DNA of 38,421 nt from Minisyncoccota bacterium (GCA_014376695.1 JACMRA010000005.1:1-38421); one strand, 5' to 3'; positions 1 through 7,808 are shown, numbered from the stretch's first letter. Program-made: numbers and translations. The notes: a model not told the origin generated them from the letters alone.

Positions 1-1079
1 CTAACATCAAAGATACAACCAACTTTGTTATTACAACTGATGCTAACACTCCAGCTCGTTCTACCTTCACACTAACTCCAACTGACACCAGTGGATTAAC
101 TGGAACTCCAGGAACTTGGATTATTAACATAATTGATCCAGTGATCAATATCACTAAGAACTGTCTAGTAGCAGGTACCACAAATACTTGTGCTACTCAA
201 AAGCCAGGAGACAAAGTAACTTATGTCATCAAAGTAATTAATGGCACCTCAGCCGAACTTAAGGACATCACGGTTACTGACGACTATGACCAAAGCCGAC
301 TAGAAGCAATTAGTAATATCAATCCAGCCGCTAACAAGCTTGATACTGATAATGGTATTATCATCTGGAACTTCGCTAAAATGACTTCTGGTGAAGTCAA
401 AGAACTTCGGTTCGATGCCACAGTCAAGATGAATCAAACAAACACAACTATCGAAAATATCGCTAATGTCAAAGCCGAAGGACTTCCACTAAAAGAAGCC
501 AAAGTCAGTTTTGATGTAGTGGCCCGACCTGATATGGGCATTAGTAAGACTTGTGTCTCCCCCGTATCAAACAAACCATGTGCACAATCCGAACTCAAGG
601 CTGGAAACATTGTTAACTACACAGTTACCGTCAAGAACACAGGAAATGCTGCCGCAACTAATGTAAAGGTTAGTGATGACTACGACCAAACCAAATTAAC
701 CAATATCACCAACATTCTCCCAGCCGCCGCATCTGTGAATATTGAGGCTGGAATGATCAATTGGAATCTTGGCAATATGGAACCAAACGCGGTTATCGTC
801 TTAACTTACCAAGCGACAATTCTTAATAGTGTTGTCAACGGTGACAAAGTTGATAATGTAGCAACTGTTAGTGCCGATGGTATCCCACCAAAGTCCGCTA
901 ACACCATCTTCCCAATTTTGACTCCACAAGTAACCCTTATGGCTCCTGTAACTGGAGGTGTAAGTATATTCGCTGCTTGGGCAACTGTAATATTTGGCGG
1001 ATCTGTCGCTTACTACCTACATTCCAAAAAGAATAAGTACGGAGCAGGATTCACCCCAAATCGAACTAGCGAAGAATAA
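1..1079 (+). CDS. DUF11-repeat surface protein, 5'-truncated by the window edge
   Basis: The reading frame is open from the first bases of the window (codons begin at base 3), so the gene starts upstream and an internal GTG near 141 is not its start. Two tandem DUF11 (conserved repeat) modules are visible. Each begins with an 'I(T/S)K-C' strand, continues through a 'KVTYVIKVINGT' or 'NYTVTVKNTGNAAATNVKV' strand and has a 'DDYDQ' turn. This Ig-like/beta-sandwich repeat is typical of extracellular stalk proteins. The C-terminus has 'APVTGG', then about 20 hydrophobic residues, then a basic tail (HSKKNK), the layout of a sortase-type sorting signal or a plain membrane anchor. A terminator follows about 30 bases after the stop. 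The protein is probably a surface-exposed structural or adhesive protein; its ligand cannot be told. Confidence 0.85.
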   Translation, partial: NIKDTTNFVITTDANTPARSTFTLTPTDTSGLTGTPGTWIINIIDPVINITKNCLVAGTTNTCATQKPGDKVTYVIKVINGTSAELKDITVTDDYDQSRLEAISNINPAANKLDTDNGIIIWNFAKMTSGEVKELRFDATVKMNQTNTTIENIANVKAEGLPLKEAKVSFDVVARPDMGISKTCVSPVSNKPCAQSELKAGNIVNYTVTVKNTGNAAATNVKVSDDYDQTKLTNITNILPAAASVNIEAGMINWNLGNMEPNAVIVLTYQATILNSVVNGDKVDNVATVSADGIPPKSANTIFPILTPQVTLMAPVTGGVSIFAAWATVIFGGSVAYYLHSKKNKYGAGFTPNRTSEE

Positions 1080-1107
1080 CCTATTTCTACACGAATAACC
1101 AATTCGG

Positions 1108-1133
1108 CCCTTGATTAATTTCAAGGGTTTTTT
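1108..1133 (+). terminator. Rho-independent terminator of the DUF11 gene
   Basis: A 7-bp stem CCCTTGA/TCAAGGG with a six-base loop is followed directly by six T. It lies 29 bases after the stop codon and points in the direction of the gene. Confidence 0.85.
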
Positions 1134-1150
1134 GATGGGGTAATTATTGC

Positions 1151-1179
1151 TTGACATTTGTATTTATCTATGCTATTAT
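1151..1179 (+). promoter_or_regulatory. Consensus sigma70-type promoter with extended -10
   Basis: TTGACA (1151-1156), a 17-base spacer, then TATTAT (1174-1179) preceded by TG one base upstream (extended -10). Transcription should start near 1186. This is among the closest matches to consensus in the window, and it drives only the short unit that ends at the terminator near 1364. Confidence 0.85.
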
Positions 1180-1213
1180 TTGAATGCATATCTTAGCTTA
1201 AGGAGTCAAATAG

Positions 1214-1273
1214 ATGGAAACCCTACGATTGGTCAAATTCTTCGTAGTCTGGGCTTTCTTGGCCCTTTTATAG
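1214..1273 (+). CDS. 19-residue hydrophobic peptide (possible type I toxin-like)
   Basis: ATG at 1214 follows a good Shine-Dalgarno AAGGAG (1200-1205) with 8-base spacing. The frame reads METLRLVKFFVVWAFLALL and stops at TAG. It has a short charged N-terminus followed by a continuous hydrophobic stretch, long enough to insert in a membrane. Size and composition resemble Ibs-type toxins (18-19 residues) of type I toxin-antitoxin systems, which are also made from structured transcripts. It could instead be a leader peptide or a chance frame inside an ncRNA. No convincing antisense promoter was found on the opposite strand, only a TATAAA with a poor -35. Confidence 0.4.
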   Translation: METLRLVKFFVVWAFLALL

Positions 1274-1341
1274 ACTGCACTAAGCTCTCTGGAATTTTTG
1301 CCCGTAACACGGCAACCCAGAGACTTAGACTAACCATTTTT

Positions 1342-1364
1342 CTCACCCTAAAGGTGAGTTTTTT
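1342..1364 (+). terminator. Rho-independent terminator of the small transcript
   Basis: A 6-bp stem CTCACC/GGTGAG around the loop CTAAA is followed by TTTTTT. The same CTAAA loop flanked by C and G runs recurs in the terminator after dnaA. Confidence 0.9.
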
Positions 1365-1383
1365 GTTTTTAATTTTACCCCAC

Positions 1384-1406
1384 CAAAAAACCTCTTAGAA
1401 TAGAGG
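1384..1406 (-). terminator. Terminator of the TetR gene
   Basis: On the minus strand CCTCT-ATTCTA-AGAGG is followed by six T. It lies about 60 bases beyond the TetR stop codon. Confidence 0.7.
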
Positions 1407-1464
1407 CAGTTTATGTAGTTGGGACGTTGGAATGAGATGCGATTGCATAGGGCCTGTCGGGTGC

Positions 1465-2061
1465 CTATCGGCCGGCGATGGCTGGGGTGTAGGCATCTAC
1501 TAGACGATTGAGGTAGTCTTGAGAATCTATCTTAGTCGAGGAGACTTTGTTTAGATGCGTCAAGCTGACTAGTCCGTGAACATTGGCCCAGATCAATTCT
1601 AAGCACGACTTGGCACTGTCGGTGGATGGTTTGATTTTTTCTACTAGGAAGTTGTAGACTCTGTTGGCTTGTTCGGAGCTTACGTTGGTTTGGTCGGTGT
1701 AGTTTTGACCGTACATTGCGTGGTAAATAGCTGGGTTCTCGACGCCAAACTTGTAGTAGGCTTCGCAGTAATTGAGTAACTCGGTTTTGAGGTCTCGATC
1801 GTCAGATTCGACTGCGGCGCTGAGTTCGGTCATTAGTTTGTCATAACCTTCGTTGGCTATCAAATATATAATCTCAGCTTTGTCTTTGAAATGGGAGTAA
1901 ATAACTGGTAGAGAGTAACTGATTTCGGCGGCAATCCGTCTAATTGTAACACTGTTCCAACCTTCTTTGATGGCAATTCTTTTGGCCACGGTAAGGATTT
2001 TTTTCTTTAAAGCTTCTTTTTCTTTTTGTCTCCTGGTGCGAAGTAGTGTTGATATCGGCAT
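1465..2061 (-). CDS. TetR/AcrR family transcriptional regulator, WHG-type C-terminal domain
   Basis: A DNA-binding repressor of the TetR family. At 198 residues the length is typical. Residues about 18-65 form the TetR helix-turn-helix ('ILTVAKRIAIKEGWNSVTIRRIAAEISYS', quoted here only by its ends ILTVAKR and RRIAAE, with 'YSHFKDKAEI' after the recognition helix). The C-terminal ligand domain has 'CLELIWANVHGLVSL', matching the W-x-x-x-H-G signature of the WHG domain (TetR_C_33). It is divergent from the AlaRS/helicase fragments and followed by its own terminator. The ATG is in a sensible place relative to the basic N-terminal arm. The effector and targets are unknown; the divergent intergenic region 2062-2265 is the natural operator candidate. 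Confidence 0.85.
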   Translation of the reverse strand: MPISTLLRTRRQKEKEALKKKILTVAKRIAIKEGWNSVTIRRIAAEISYSLPVIYSHFKDKAEIIYLIANEGYDKLMTELSAAVESDDRDLKTELLNYCEAYYKFGVENPAIYHAMYGQNYTDQTNVSSEQANRVYNFLVEKIKPSTDSAKSCLELIWANVHGLVSLTHLNKVSSTKIDSQDYLNRLVDAYTPAIAGR

Positions 2062-2265
2062 AACAAAATTAGTAAGTTAAAATAATTAGTATATGATATT
2101 CTTAGAAAACTTTTTTTATATTGTCTAGTATTTATTCTATTGATATAAGTTTTTGTTTGGTTTTATCATCTAAATAAGTAATATTTATCAAATTTTATTT
2201 AGTCAAGTTTTGACAAAAGTCCAATAATTCGGGAACCTACTATTATTAACTCAGCCTACGCTTTT
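2062..2265. other. AT-rich divergent intergenic region
   Basis: About 200 bases between the TetR gene and the AlaRS fragment. It is very AT-rich. A TTGACA is present at 2210-2215 but no -10 element sits at proper spacing. No clear inverted repeat operator was identified by eye. Confidence 0.4.
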
Positions 2266-2628
2266 ATGACTCAAAACCCCCTCAAAAACCACCAATACAT
2301 TATAGCTGACCATATTAGGCCAATATGCTTCATTGTGGCAGACGGAGTCCTTCCGAGTGGCAAAGGTCGCGGATACATCCTCAGGCGGCTTATGCGACGC
2401 TTAATGGCCTCTAGCCTTGCTCTGGGAATCGATATTAAACAAGATGAGTATTTTGCTGAGTTGGTTGATAATATTGTCGAGGTCTATCGGGGAGTTTATG
2501 ACGAAGTTGGGGCGTGCCGAGAAACTATTGTTTCTATCTTATTGCAAGAATCCGTAAAATACCAAAAAGCTATTACCACCGGCGAAAAAGAATGGGCCAA
2601 AATCTTTAAGACCGGTCAAGTTAGTTAA
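2266..2628 (+). CDS. Alanyl-tRNA synthetase-related fragment (end of catalytic domain plus helical domain)
   Basis: The 120 residues match an internal part of AlaRS. 'IIADHIRPICFIVADGVLPS' corresponds to the conserved 'VIADHIRAxxFxIADGVLPS' stretch, followed by 'GKGRGYILRRLMRRL' (normally N-x-G-R-G-Y-V-L-R-R-I-x-R-R) and the start of the tRNA-recognition helices. Everything before roughly residue 220 of a normal AlaRS (class II motifs 1 and 2, the activation pocket) and everything after about residue 350 (editing and C-Ala domains) is absent, so it cannot charge tRNA by itself. The stop is one base before the start of the next gene, so the two are probably co-translated. It may be a relic or a repurposed RNA-binding piece; a full alaS should exist elsewhere. 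Confidence 0.75.
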   Translation: MTQNPLKNHQYIIADHIRPICFIVADGVLPSGKGRGYILRRLMRRLMASSLALGIDIKQDEYFAELVDNIVEVYRGVYDEVGACRETIVSILLQESVKYQKAITTGEKEWAKIFKTGQVS

Positions 2629-2629
2629 T

Positions 2630-3937
2630 ATGGCCAAATACGATCTTGAGCAACAGTTCTTGAAAGAATATAATCGGCTTAACCCAAATCAAAAGCTAGC
2701 CGTAGACACGGTGGAAGGCCCCGTTATCGTCAACGCGGGACCTGGAAGCGGAAAAACCCAAATCCTAGCTCTTCGAATTGCCAATATCCTTCGAAAGACC
2801 GATACAAATAGTCGCAACATTCTTTGTTTGACCTTTACCGATTCAGCCGCGGCCAATATGAAAGAGCGTCTTTACAAAATGATTGGGGCCGAATATACAA
2901 AGCTGAATATTTTTACTTTTCACTCTTTTGCAACTGATATAATTGCCAAGAACCCAAGTAGTTTTTTTGGCGGTAATAGCTTTACCCCGATGGATCCAAT
3001 CACGGGCAACCAAATCCTCAATGCCATCTTTGATATTATCCCCTATGGCAACCCGCTTTTTGGCAAGTATCAAGATAGTTATACCTATATCAAAGACACC
3101 AAGTCCCAAATCAGCAATCTCAAAAAAGCTGGTATTTCGCCCATGGAGTTCAAGGCCCAATTGGTAGAACTCCAAGAGTTTTATATTCGAATTAATCAAT
3201 TGCTTGGATTTTTCGGTGGGCGAGTTACTGCCAAAATGTATAATAATATTCAACAATTGGTAACTGAGATTAACGAGATTGATACACCTACGCCCATTAG
3301 TAGCCCGTCGTATCAATACAAAAAGCTTCTTCTTGAAACTCTTAGCCCGCTTTTGGTGGAGTCGGCAAATGACAAGCCAAGTACAAAGCCTCTGACCGAG
3401 TGGAAAAAAAGATTTATTATCAGTCTATCGGAGACCGAAATAGTCCTAAACGACACTCAAATCATCGGCAAAAATTTGGCTGTGGCTGATATTTATCAAT
3501 CTTACCAGAATAAATTGTGGGAGCTTGGATTTTTTGACTTTGAGGATATGTTGGTCGAAGTCTGCAAAACTCTCGCGGATGAGAATAATTTTTGGCTCAA
3601 AAGTTTCTTGCAAGAACAGTATCAATATATTTTGATTGATGAGTTTCAAGATACCAACGGTATTCAGCTCAAATTGGTTAATTATGTAATTGACAGCGGG
3701 CTAGAAAACCCCAATATTATGATAGTTGGAGATCCAGACCAGGCTATCTTCAAGTTTCAAGGCGCCGGACTGACTAATCTGAGCCAATTTAATCTCAAAT
3801 ACCCCAAAGCCGAGATAATCAATCTAGTCGATAACTACCGCTCGCACCAAGCAATACTTGATCTGGCTCACGGACTAATAGAGAATAGTGGACAGAGATT
3901 GGGTAACTGCCAAAAGCTGACTAGTCGGGTTGACTGA
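2630..3937 (+). CDS. UvrD/Rep-like SF1 helicase, N-terminal half only
   Basis: At 435 residues it covers domains 1A and 1B of a UvrD/PcrA-type helicase. Visible motifs in order: Q motif 'LNPNQKLAV' (~20), Walker A 'AGPGSGKT' (~37), Ia 'LTFTDSAAANMKER' (~65), 'TFHSF' (~93), Walker B 'LIDEFQDT' (~335), III 'IVGDPDQAIFKFQGA' (~365) and IV 'VDNYRSHQAI' (~395). It then ends at a TGA after 'KLTSRVD', so domains 2A/2B and motifs V-VI needed for unwinding are missing. A piece with the expected continuation lies far away at 31623-32261. The motor half could still bind ATP but should not translocate. It starts one base after the AlaRS fragment. It is most likely a broken gene. Confidence 0.85.
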   Translation: MAKYDLEQQFLKEYNRLNPNQKLAVDTVEGPVIVNAGPGSGKTQILALRIANILRKTDTNSRNILCLTFTDSAAANMKERLYKMIGAEYTKLNIFTFHSFATDIIAKNPSSFFGGNSFTPMDPITGNQILNAIFDIIPYGNPLFGKYQDSYTYIKDTKSQISNLKKAGISPMEFKAQLVELQEFYIRINQLLGFFGGRVTAKMYNNIQQLVTEINEIDTPTPISSPSYQYKKLLLETLSPLLVESANDKPSTKPLTEWKKRFIISLSETEIVLNDTQIIGKNLAVADIYQSYQNKLWELGFFDFEDMLVEVCKTLADENNFWLKSFLQEQYQYILIDEFQDTNGIQLKLVNYVIDSGLENPNIMIVGDPDQAIFKFQGAGLTNLSQFNLKYPKAEIINLVDNYRSHQAILDLAHGLIENSGQRLGNCQKLTSRVD

Positions 3938-3958
3938 TTAGGTATCGTGTGGTATAGT
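3930..3958 (+). promoter_or_regulatory. Promoter for the metallopeptidase gene, apparently leaderless
   Basis: TTGACT (3930-3935), 17 bases, TATAGT (3953-3958) with a TGG just before the -10. The predicted transcription start (about 3964-3966) coincides with the ATG at 3965, so the mRNA would have no leader. The -35 overlaps the TGA that ends the truncated helicase. Confidence 0.6.
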
Positions 3959-3964
3959 TGGGAC

Positions 3965-4045
3965 ATGTCAGATAAGTTAGAAATAAGAAAACGACGCCCG
4001 TTTCAGACTAATATGGGGGGGGGTTATATCGGACCGAGGCTTTAA
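3965..4045 (+). other. Probable true N-terminus of the metallopeptidase, thrown out of frame by a G9 tract
   Basis: The frame from ATG 3965 reads MSDKLEIRKRRPFQTNMGGG, then YIGPRL, and stops after 26 residues at 4043-4045. The peptidase frame, on the other hand, stays open upstream of 4071 through the G run back to about 3987 without an ATG, GTG or TTG. Removing one G (or adding two) joins the 19 residues up to 'NMGG' to 'VISDRGFKFEEIPKLR' and then to the peptidase, giving about 403 residues. This is inferred from frame logic plus the promoter placement. Confidence 0.6.
4015..4023 (+). repeat. Homopolymer run of nine G at a frame junction
   Basis: Nine consecutive G in an AT-rich region, exactly where two reading frames of one apparent gene meet. 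Runs like this slip during replication and are the usual basis of phase-variable genes. A sequencing error in the run is the plain alternative. Confidence 0.85.
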
Positions 4046-4070
4046 ATTTGAGGAAATACCTAAATTAAGA

Positions 4071-5177
4071 GTGAATCTGGGATTAGCCTATGATAGAATT
4101 AAGAAGCTGTGGGGAAAGCTAGGTTCTGATAACTTAGAGATAACACGAGAGGAAGCCGTTGGCATAATGACAAGAATAGATCCATCTATTCCGGAAGAGG
4201 CTCATATCGCGAGTCGAGACTGCCAAGGCACGTCGCTTACTTTGAAAAATCTCGAATCTGTCACAAATGGCACTGTGACTCACGAATTAATCCATACCAT
4301 CGCAATACACAATCAAACAACTCGAACAGATTTGATCTTATTAGGTGATTTCGAGGGTGTAGAAAGAACCATAAAATTAAAGCGAAAAGTCTCACAGGTT
4401 GGTATTCGACTAGAATCTTGCGATACAATACAATTTGGCAACTTCGCCCAAAATAAAGAAGTCTATGAAGATATTGTTAACTTATTAAGTTCAAATCAAT
4501 TGCCAAAAATAAAAGAGAAATATCCCACTCAATATCATATATTGAACAATTTCTTTGATCAAAAACCCGGCAATAAAGAAAAATTTATGCTAGGTATTAT
4601 CCAAGATTGGAATTGGTGGGATGAGGATATTCAGGGTTTTGGAGTGCAATTTCAGATGGAGCATTTCAACGGGAATTTCAATGAGGCAATTACTGTTTTG
4701 TTGACTATTTTTGCAGACAATCCCAGTGGTAACTTTGCTCTACCGACCAAACAATACACCGATGCTGGCTACCATCACGAACCGTGGATGCAGGCGCTGT
4801 TGAATAAATACAAAAAATTAAATAATTCAGATCGATTAGAATTAATCAAGTTACTCCACAAAGCCATCACCACTGAGCATCCTACAGTTGAGTTTGAAGA
4901 TATTAGCTATAAACTAGCCTCAAAATACTTTCTGGAAATCGACAATATAGAAAGTCGGGGAACTCATAGAAATAATGGCGAGTTTATTGAGGTACCAAAA
5001 GAAATGATTTTTAGTAATAATTTGCTAATTGGAGTATTTGCGAGTTCACTCATAATGTTTGGATTTGGAATGGCTAAATGGGATAGTCGTGGTCAAATAG
5101 AGCAATTAGAAAATCAGATAAAACAGGAGAGGTTAGATAGGAATGACACTAACTCGTTGCCTCCAATTCTTAGATAA
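4071..5177 (+). CDS. Membrane-anchored zinc metallopeptidase-like protein (HELIH), probably phase-variable or frameshifted
   Basis: The 368 residues counted from GTG 4071 contain 'VTHELIHTIAI' (~75), a perfect HExxH zinc motif. About 120 residues later 'NFNEAITVLLTI' offers a plausible third, glutamate, ligand as in gluzincins. Near the C-terminus 'NNLLIGVFASSLIMFGFGMA' is a single membrane helix, followed by a charged tail rich in Gln and Glu that could form a short coiled coil. There is no signal peptide at the visible start. The GTG is a poor start: the nearest purine-rich GAGG is 17 bases or more upstream. The true start is likely ATG 3965 in another frame (see that entry). No known peptidase family was recognised beyond the zinc motif. 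The gene sits between the truncated helicase and a convergent glycosyltransferase. Confidence 0.7.
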   Translation: MNLGLAYDRIKKLWGKLGSDNLEITREEAVGIMTRIDPSIPEEAHIASRDCQGTSLTLKNLESVTNGTVTHELIHTIAIHNQTTRTDLILLGDFEGVERTIKLKRKVSQVGIRLESCDTIQFGNFAQNKEVYEDIVNLLSSNQLPKIKEKYPTQYHILNNFFDQKPGNKEKFMLGIIQDWNWWDEDIQGFGVQFQMEHFNGNFNEAITVLLTIFADNPSGNFALPTKQYTDAGYHHEPWMQALLNKYKKLNNSDRLELIKLLHKAITTEHPTVEFEDISYKLASKYFLEIDNIESRGTHRNNGEFIEVPKEMIFSNNLLIGVFASSLIMFGFGMAKWDSRGQIEQLENQIKQERLDRNDTNSLPPILR

Positions 5178-5202
5178 CACCTATTTAGTTGTGTTTAGAA
5201 TA

Positions 5203-6273
5203 TTATTTGCCCACCTTTCCCCTATAAGTCGCAAGGAACAGCCCGCAAAAAACTAAATACTGGCCGAGGAGTACCCAGATTTTGTAGGCGGTTGGGACAT
5301 TTAGGGCGATTTGGCTGGACGTGATTATTAGCCAAGCGGTGATTGCCAGGACTTGAATCTTAGAAAATCCGTAGTCAAGCAAGCGGTGGTGCCAGTGGGT
5401 TCGGTCCCCCTTGAGTATACTGCCAAGAGACCCCGATTGCAAAAAGCGAAAAAACATCACCAGTAAAATGTCTAAGACAAACCAGCCAAGGGTAATTCCT
5501 ATTGTGGCAACTTTGGCCCCAGCCAGCAATGAAAATATCCCTATAAAATAACCAATAATGGTTGAACCTCCCTCGCCGAGATACTGACGGGCAGACGGAA
5601 AATTACTCGGCAAAAATCCGATCAAAGACCCGGCCCCGCCAATTGATACTAAAGCAATAAATGGCTGATTGACGCTAAGACTTAGAGCAACTCCGGCAAT
5701 GGTCAGCAAATTAATAATCCCGACGCTTGTTACTAAGCCGTCCAAACCATCCAAAAATTTGGTGGCAACGAGGCAAATCCCAACCCAACCAAAGGCCAAA
5801 AAATACTGTAACCAGTCAGTAATTGCCAGTTTATCAAACGGATAAGCAAAATTCTCAATTTTAACACCACCAACAACAATAGCAATCAATAATCCAACAA
5901 AAATCATCGGAAAATAAATCTTCGGGGAAAGTTCAAAAGCATCGTCAAGGCACCCAGCCAAATAGATAATCAAACCACCGATTAATATGTAAATTAGCTT
6001 GAACGGATAAAAAAATCCTTGATGCAAGAAAGTAGAATACCCAAACCAATTAAATTTGACCTCAAGCCAAAGGCCTACCAAGGCCATAATAACTACCAAA
6101 AAGAAACCGAGGCCACCAAAAAGAGGAACTGGCTGCTTTTGAGATTTGCGGTCGGGGTGGCTAAGCGGGTTGTCAGTCAATTGATACCTAAGAGCTAGTA
6201 TTCGACTTATTCGACTAATTATATAACCTATAATTGCACTCACAATTAGTGTAATTACCAACAAATAGAGCAT
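5203..6273 (-). CDS. Glycosyltransferase family 4 (WecA/TagO/MraY superfamily) sugar-1-phosphate transferase
   Basis: An integral membrane enzyme that should transfer a nucleotide-activated sugar-1-phosphate to undecaprenyl phosphate, the first step of making a cell-surface polymer. At 356 residues with about ten hydrophobic segments it has the family size. Conserved cytoplasmic motifs: 'GCLDDAFEL' (~105, Mg-binding DD), 'KFLDGLDGL' (~173, the NxxDGxDGL catalytic loop), 'LGEGGST' (~233, usually GDxGS) and 'RTHWHHRLLDYG' (~294). The HHRLLD motif is typical of the WecA/TagO branch rather than MraY. The Asp-to-Glu change in GEGGS is unusual. It starts two bases after the gatA stop, so the two form an operon. 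Substrate sugar unknown. Confidence 0.85.
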   Translation of the reverse strand: MLYLLVITLIVSAIIGYIISRISRILALRYQLTDNPLSHPDRKSQKQPVPLFGGLGFFLVVIMALVGLWLEVKFNWFGYSTFLHQGFFYPFKLIYILIGGLIIYLAGCLDDAFELSPKIYFPMIFVGLLIAIVVGGVKIENFAYPFDKLAITDWLQYFLAFGWVGICLVATKFLDGLDGLVTSVGIINLLTIAGVALSLSVNQPFIALVSIGGAGSLIGFLPSNFPSARQYLGEGGSTIIGYFIGIFSLLAGAKVATIGITLGWFVLDILLVMFFRFLQSGSLGSILKGDRTHWHHRLLDYGFSKIQVLAITAWLIITSSQIALNVPTAYKIWVLLGQYLVFCGLFLATYRGKVGK

Positions 6274-6275
6274 AG

Positions 6276-7808
6276 TTAGACGGCTAGATTCTTGACTTTG
6301 ATGATTTTCTCGATTTCTAGGCCTAGTTCATATAATCGGTCTTCGCACAGTTCAGGAGCCAAAAGTTGACATCCAGCTGGGAGCGGTAACTCTGACTGAG
6401 TATTTTTGAGGAGTCCCATTGGCACAGTCAATCCAGGGATTTTGACCGGATTAATCCCGCAGGTAAATACATCGGAGAGGTACATCTTGAGCGGGTCGTC
6501 AGTTTTGGTTCCGAGAACGAAGGGAAATTCTGGAGTAGTTGGAGTCAGCATTATATCGCACTTTTGGAAGGCTTTTTGAAAATCTAACCTGGCCAATTCA
6601 CGGACCTTTTGGGCTTGGTTATAAAAGGCGTCGTAATATCCAGCCGACGAGGCGTAAGTTCCAATCATAATCCGTCGCTTGGCTTCCTCGCCAAAATACT
6701 TGGAGCGGTGATCAGTGAACTGATTGGCATAAATAGATTCTTGTTTGGAGTATCTAATGCCATCTACTCGCTCAAGATTGGAGGCTACTTCTACGCCCAT
6801 AGTCATATAATAGACTGCCACGGCGTACTTGGTAAGTGGTAAATCAATTTCTATAAGTTTGTGACCAAGCTCCTTAAGCTGTAACAAGAGATCTTGCAGT
6901 GATTCATAGATTGACGGATCAACGCCTTCTGGTTGATAAAATTCCTTTGGGATACCGATTCGCATTGGGTGGATAGACTTAGTGACCGCGGTGGAGTGTC
7001 TGTGCGAGATGTTTTGCTTGTTGATAATAACCTCTAATTGATCTATTAAGTCGACAGATTCAATTGTCGTTTGATCATTGGTATCAATCCCGGCAAGTAC
7101 CCTAGTTACTAATAAGTTATCATAAACGGTGTTTGTAAATGGACCGACTTGGTCAAAACTACTGGCCATCGGCATTACTCCCCAGCGACTAACAAGACCG
7201 TAAGTTGGCTTGAGACCAACCACATCGCAAAAACTAGCTGGCTGTCTAATGCTCCCACCTGTATCAGATCCAAGCGAAAACACCACCTGACCTGAGGCCA
7301 CGGACGCCGCCCCTCCAGAAGAACTCCCGCCAGCTGTTCGAGTCAAGTCGAAAGGGTTTTTGGTGGTTCCGTAGGCTGAACTCTCGCCGCTACTTCCCAT
7401 TGCGAATTGATCCATATTATTTATTCCCATCACAATACCCATAGACTGATTAATTCTATTGTACACAGTGCTTGAATAAGGGGCGATATAACCCTTGAGA
7501 ATATTCGAGGCCGAAGTAAATTCCAATCCCTCAATCAAAATAATGTCCTTGATCCCATACGGTATCCCAAAAAGTGGATATTGCTTAATAATACTCTCAA
7601 AAGTCTGACCGCTCTCGAGTATATCTTGACAGTTATTGGCTTGCTGGCTGGCCAAATCTTCGGTTAATCTCAAAAAACTATTGAGCTTGGGATTAGTTTC
7701 TTTAATCCGATTATAGAAGAACTGAACAACTTGAATTGGGGTGGCTTTTTTGGTCTGGTAGAGGGCGTGTATTTCTTGGATAGTTGGACGCTTAGATATC
7801 TTGAACAT
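6276..7808 (-). CDS. gatA: Asp-tRNA(Asn)/Glu-tRNA(Gln) amidotransferase subunit A
   Basis: The glutaminase subunit of GatCAB, which converts mischarged Glu-tRNA(Gln) or Asp-tRNA(Asn) to the amide form. The amidase signature is complete: catalytic Lys in 'FGIPYGIKDI' (~88), the glycine/serine-rich 'TAGGSSSGGAASVASG' (~160) with the cis-Ser, and the Ser nucleophile in 'LGSDTGGSIRQPA' (~180). From the ATG at 7808 ('MFKISKRPT') the protein is 510 residues, the family norm. A longer in-frame start 96 bases upstream would add 32 unconserved residues and would lie beyond the promoter's start site, so I reject it. gatB and gatC are not in the window. It shares an operon with the downstream glycosyltransferase. 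Confidence 0.95.
   Translation of the reverse strand: MFKISKRPTIQEIHALYQTKKATPIQVVQFFYNRIKETNPKLNSFLRLTEDLASQQANNCQDILESGQTFESIIKQYPLFGIPYGIKDIILIEGLEFTSASNILKGYIAPYSSTVYNRINQSMGIVMGINNMDQFAMGSSGESSAYGTTKNPFDLTRTAGGSSSGGAASVASGQVVFSLGSDTGGSIRQPASFCDVVGLKPTYGLVSRWGVMPMASSFDQVGPFTNTVYDNLLVTRVLAGIDTNDQTTIESVDLIDQLEVIINKQNISHRHSTAVTKSIHPMRIGIPKEFYQPEGVDPSIYESLQDLLLQLKELGHKLIEIDLPLTKYAVAVYYMTMGVEVASNLERVDGIRYSKQESIYANQFTDHRSKYFGEEAKRRIMIGTYASSAGYYDAFYNQAQKVRELARLDFQKAFQKCDIMLTPTTPEFPFVLGTKTDDPLKMYLSDVFTCGINPVKIPGLTVPMGLLKNTQSELPLPAGCQLLAPELCEDRLYELGLEIEKIIKVKNLAV

Larger units (their letters stand above)
1186..1364 (+). ncRNA. Stand-alone structured transcript of about 180 nt (unassigned)
   Basis: The unit is bounded by a near-perfect promoter and a strong terminator, with no long gene between them. 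Self-complementary segments are dense: CTACGA 1223-1228 with TCGTAG 1242-1247; GGGC 1251-1254 with GCCC 1262-1265, extended by TCT/AGA; a perfect 7-bp TCTCTGG 1286-1292 with CCAGAGA 1317-1323 enclosing a TTG-CCGT/ACGG-CAA hairpin; and AGCTTA 1195-1200 with TAAGCT 1281-1286. It also carries an SD-led 19-codon frame. Length and independence would fit a 6S-like RNA or a type I toxin mRNA. No SRP, tmRNA, RNase P or riboswitch signature was recognised. Confidence 0.55.

Noticed and set aside
1147-1398. 83-codon frame across the small-RNA region
   Set aside because: It starts inside the promoter -35 region and runs through the hairpins and terminator; codon pattern is not protein-like.
3935-3937. 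TGA recoding (as glycine) that would let the helicase read on
   Set aside because: Reading through gives an unrelated short extension ending at 4045, and long intact genes contain no in-frame TGA, so recoding is not supported.
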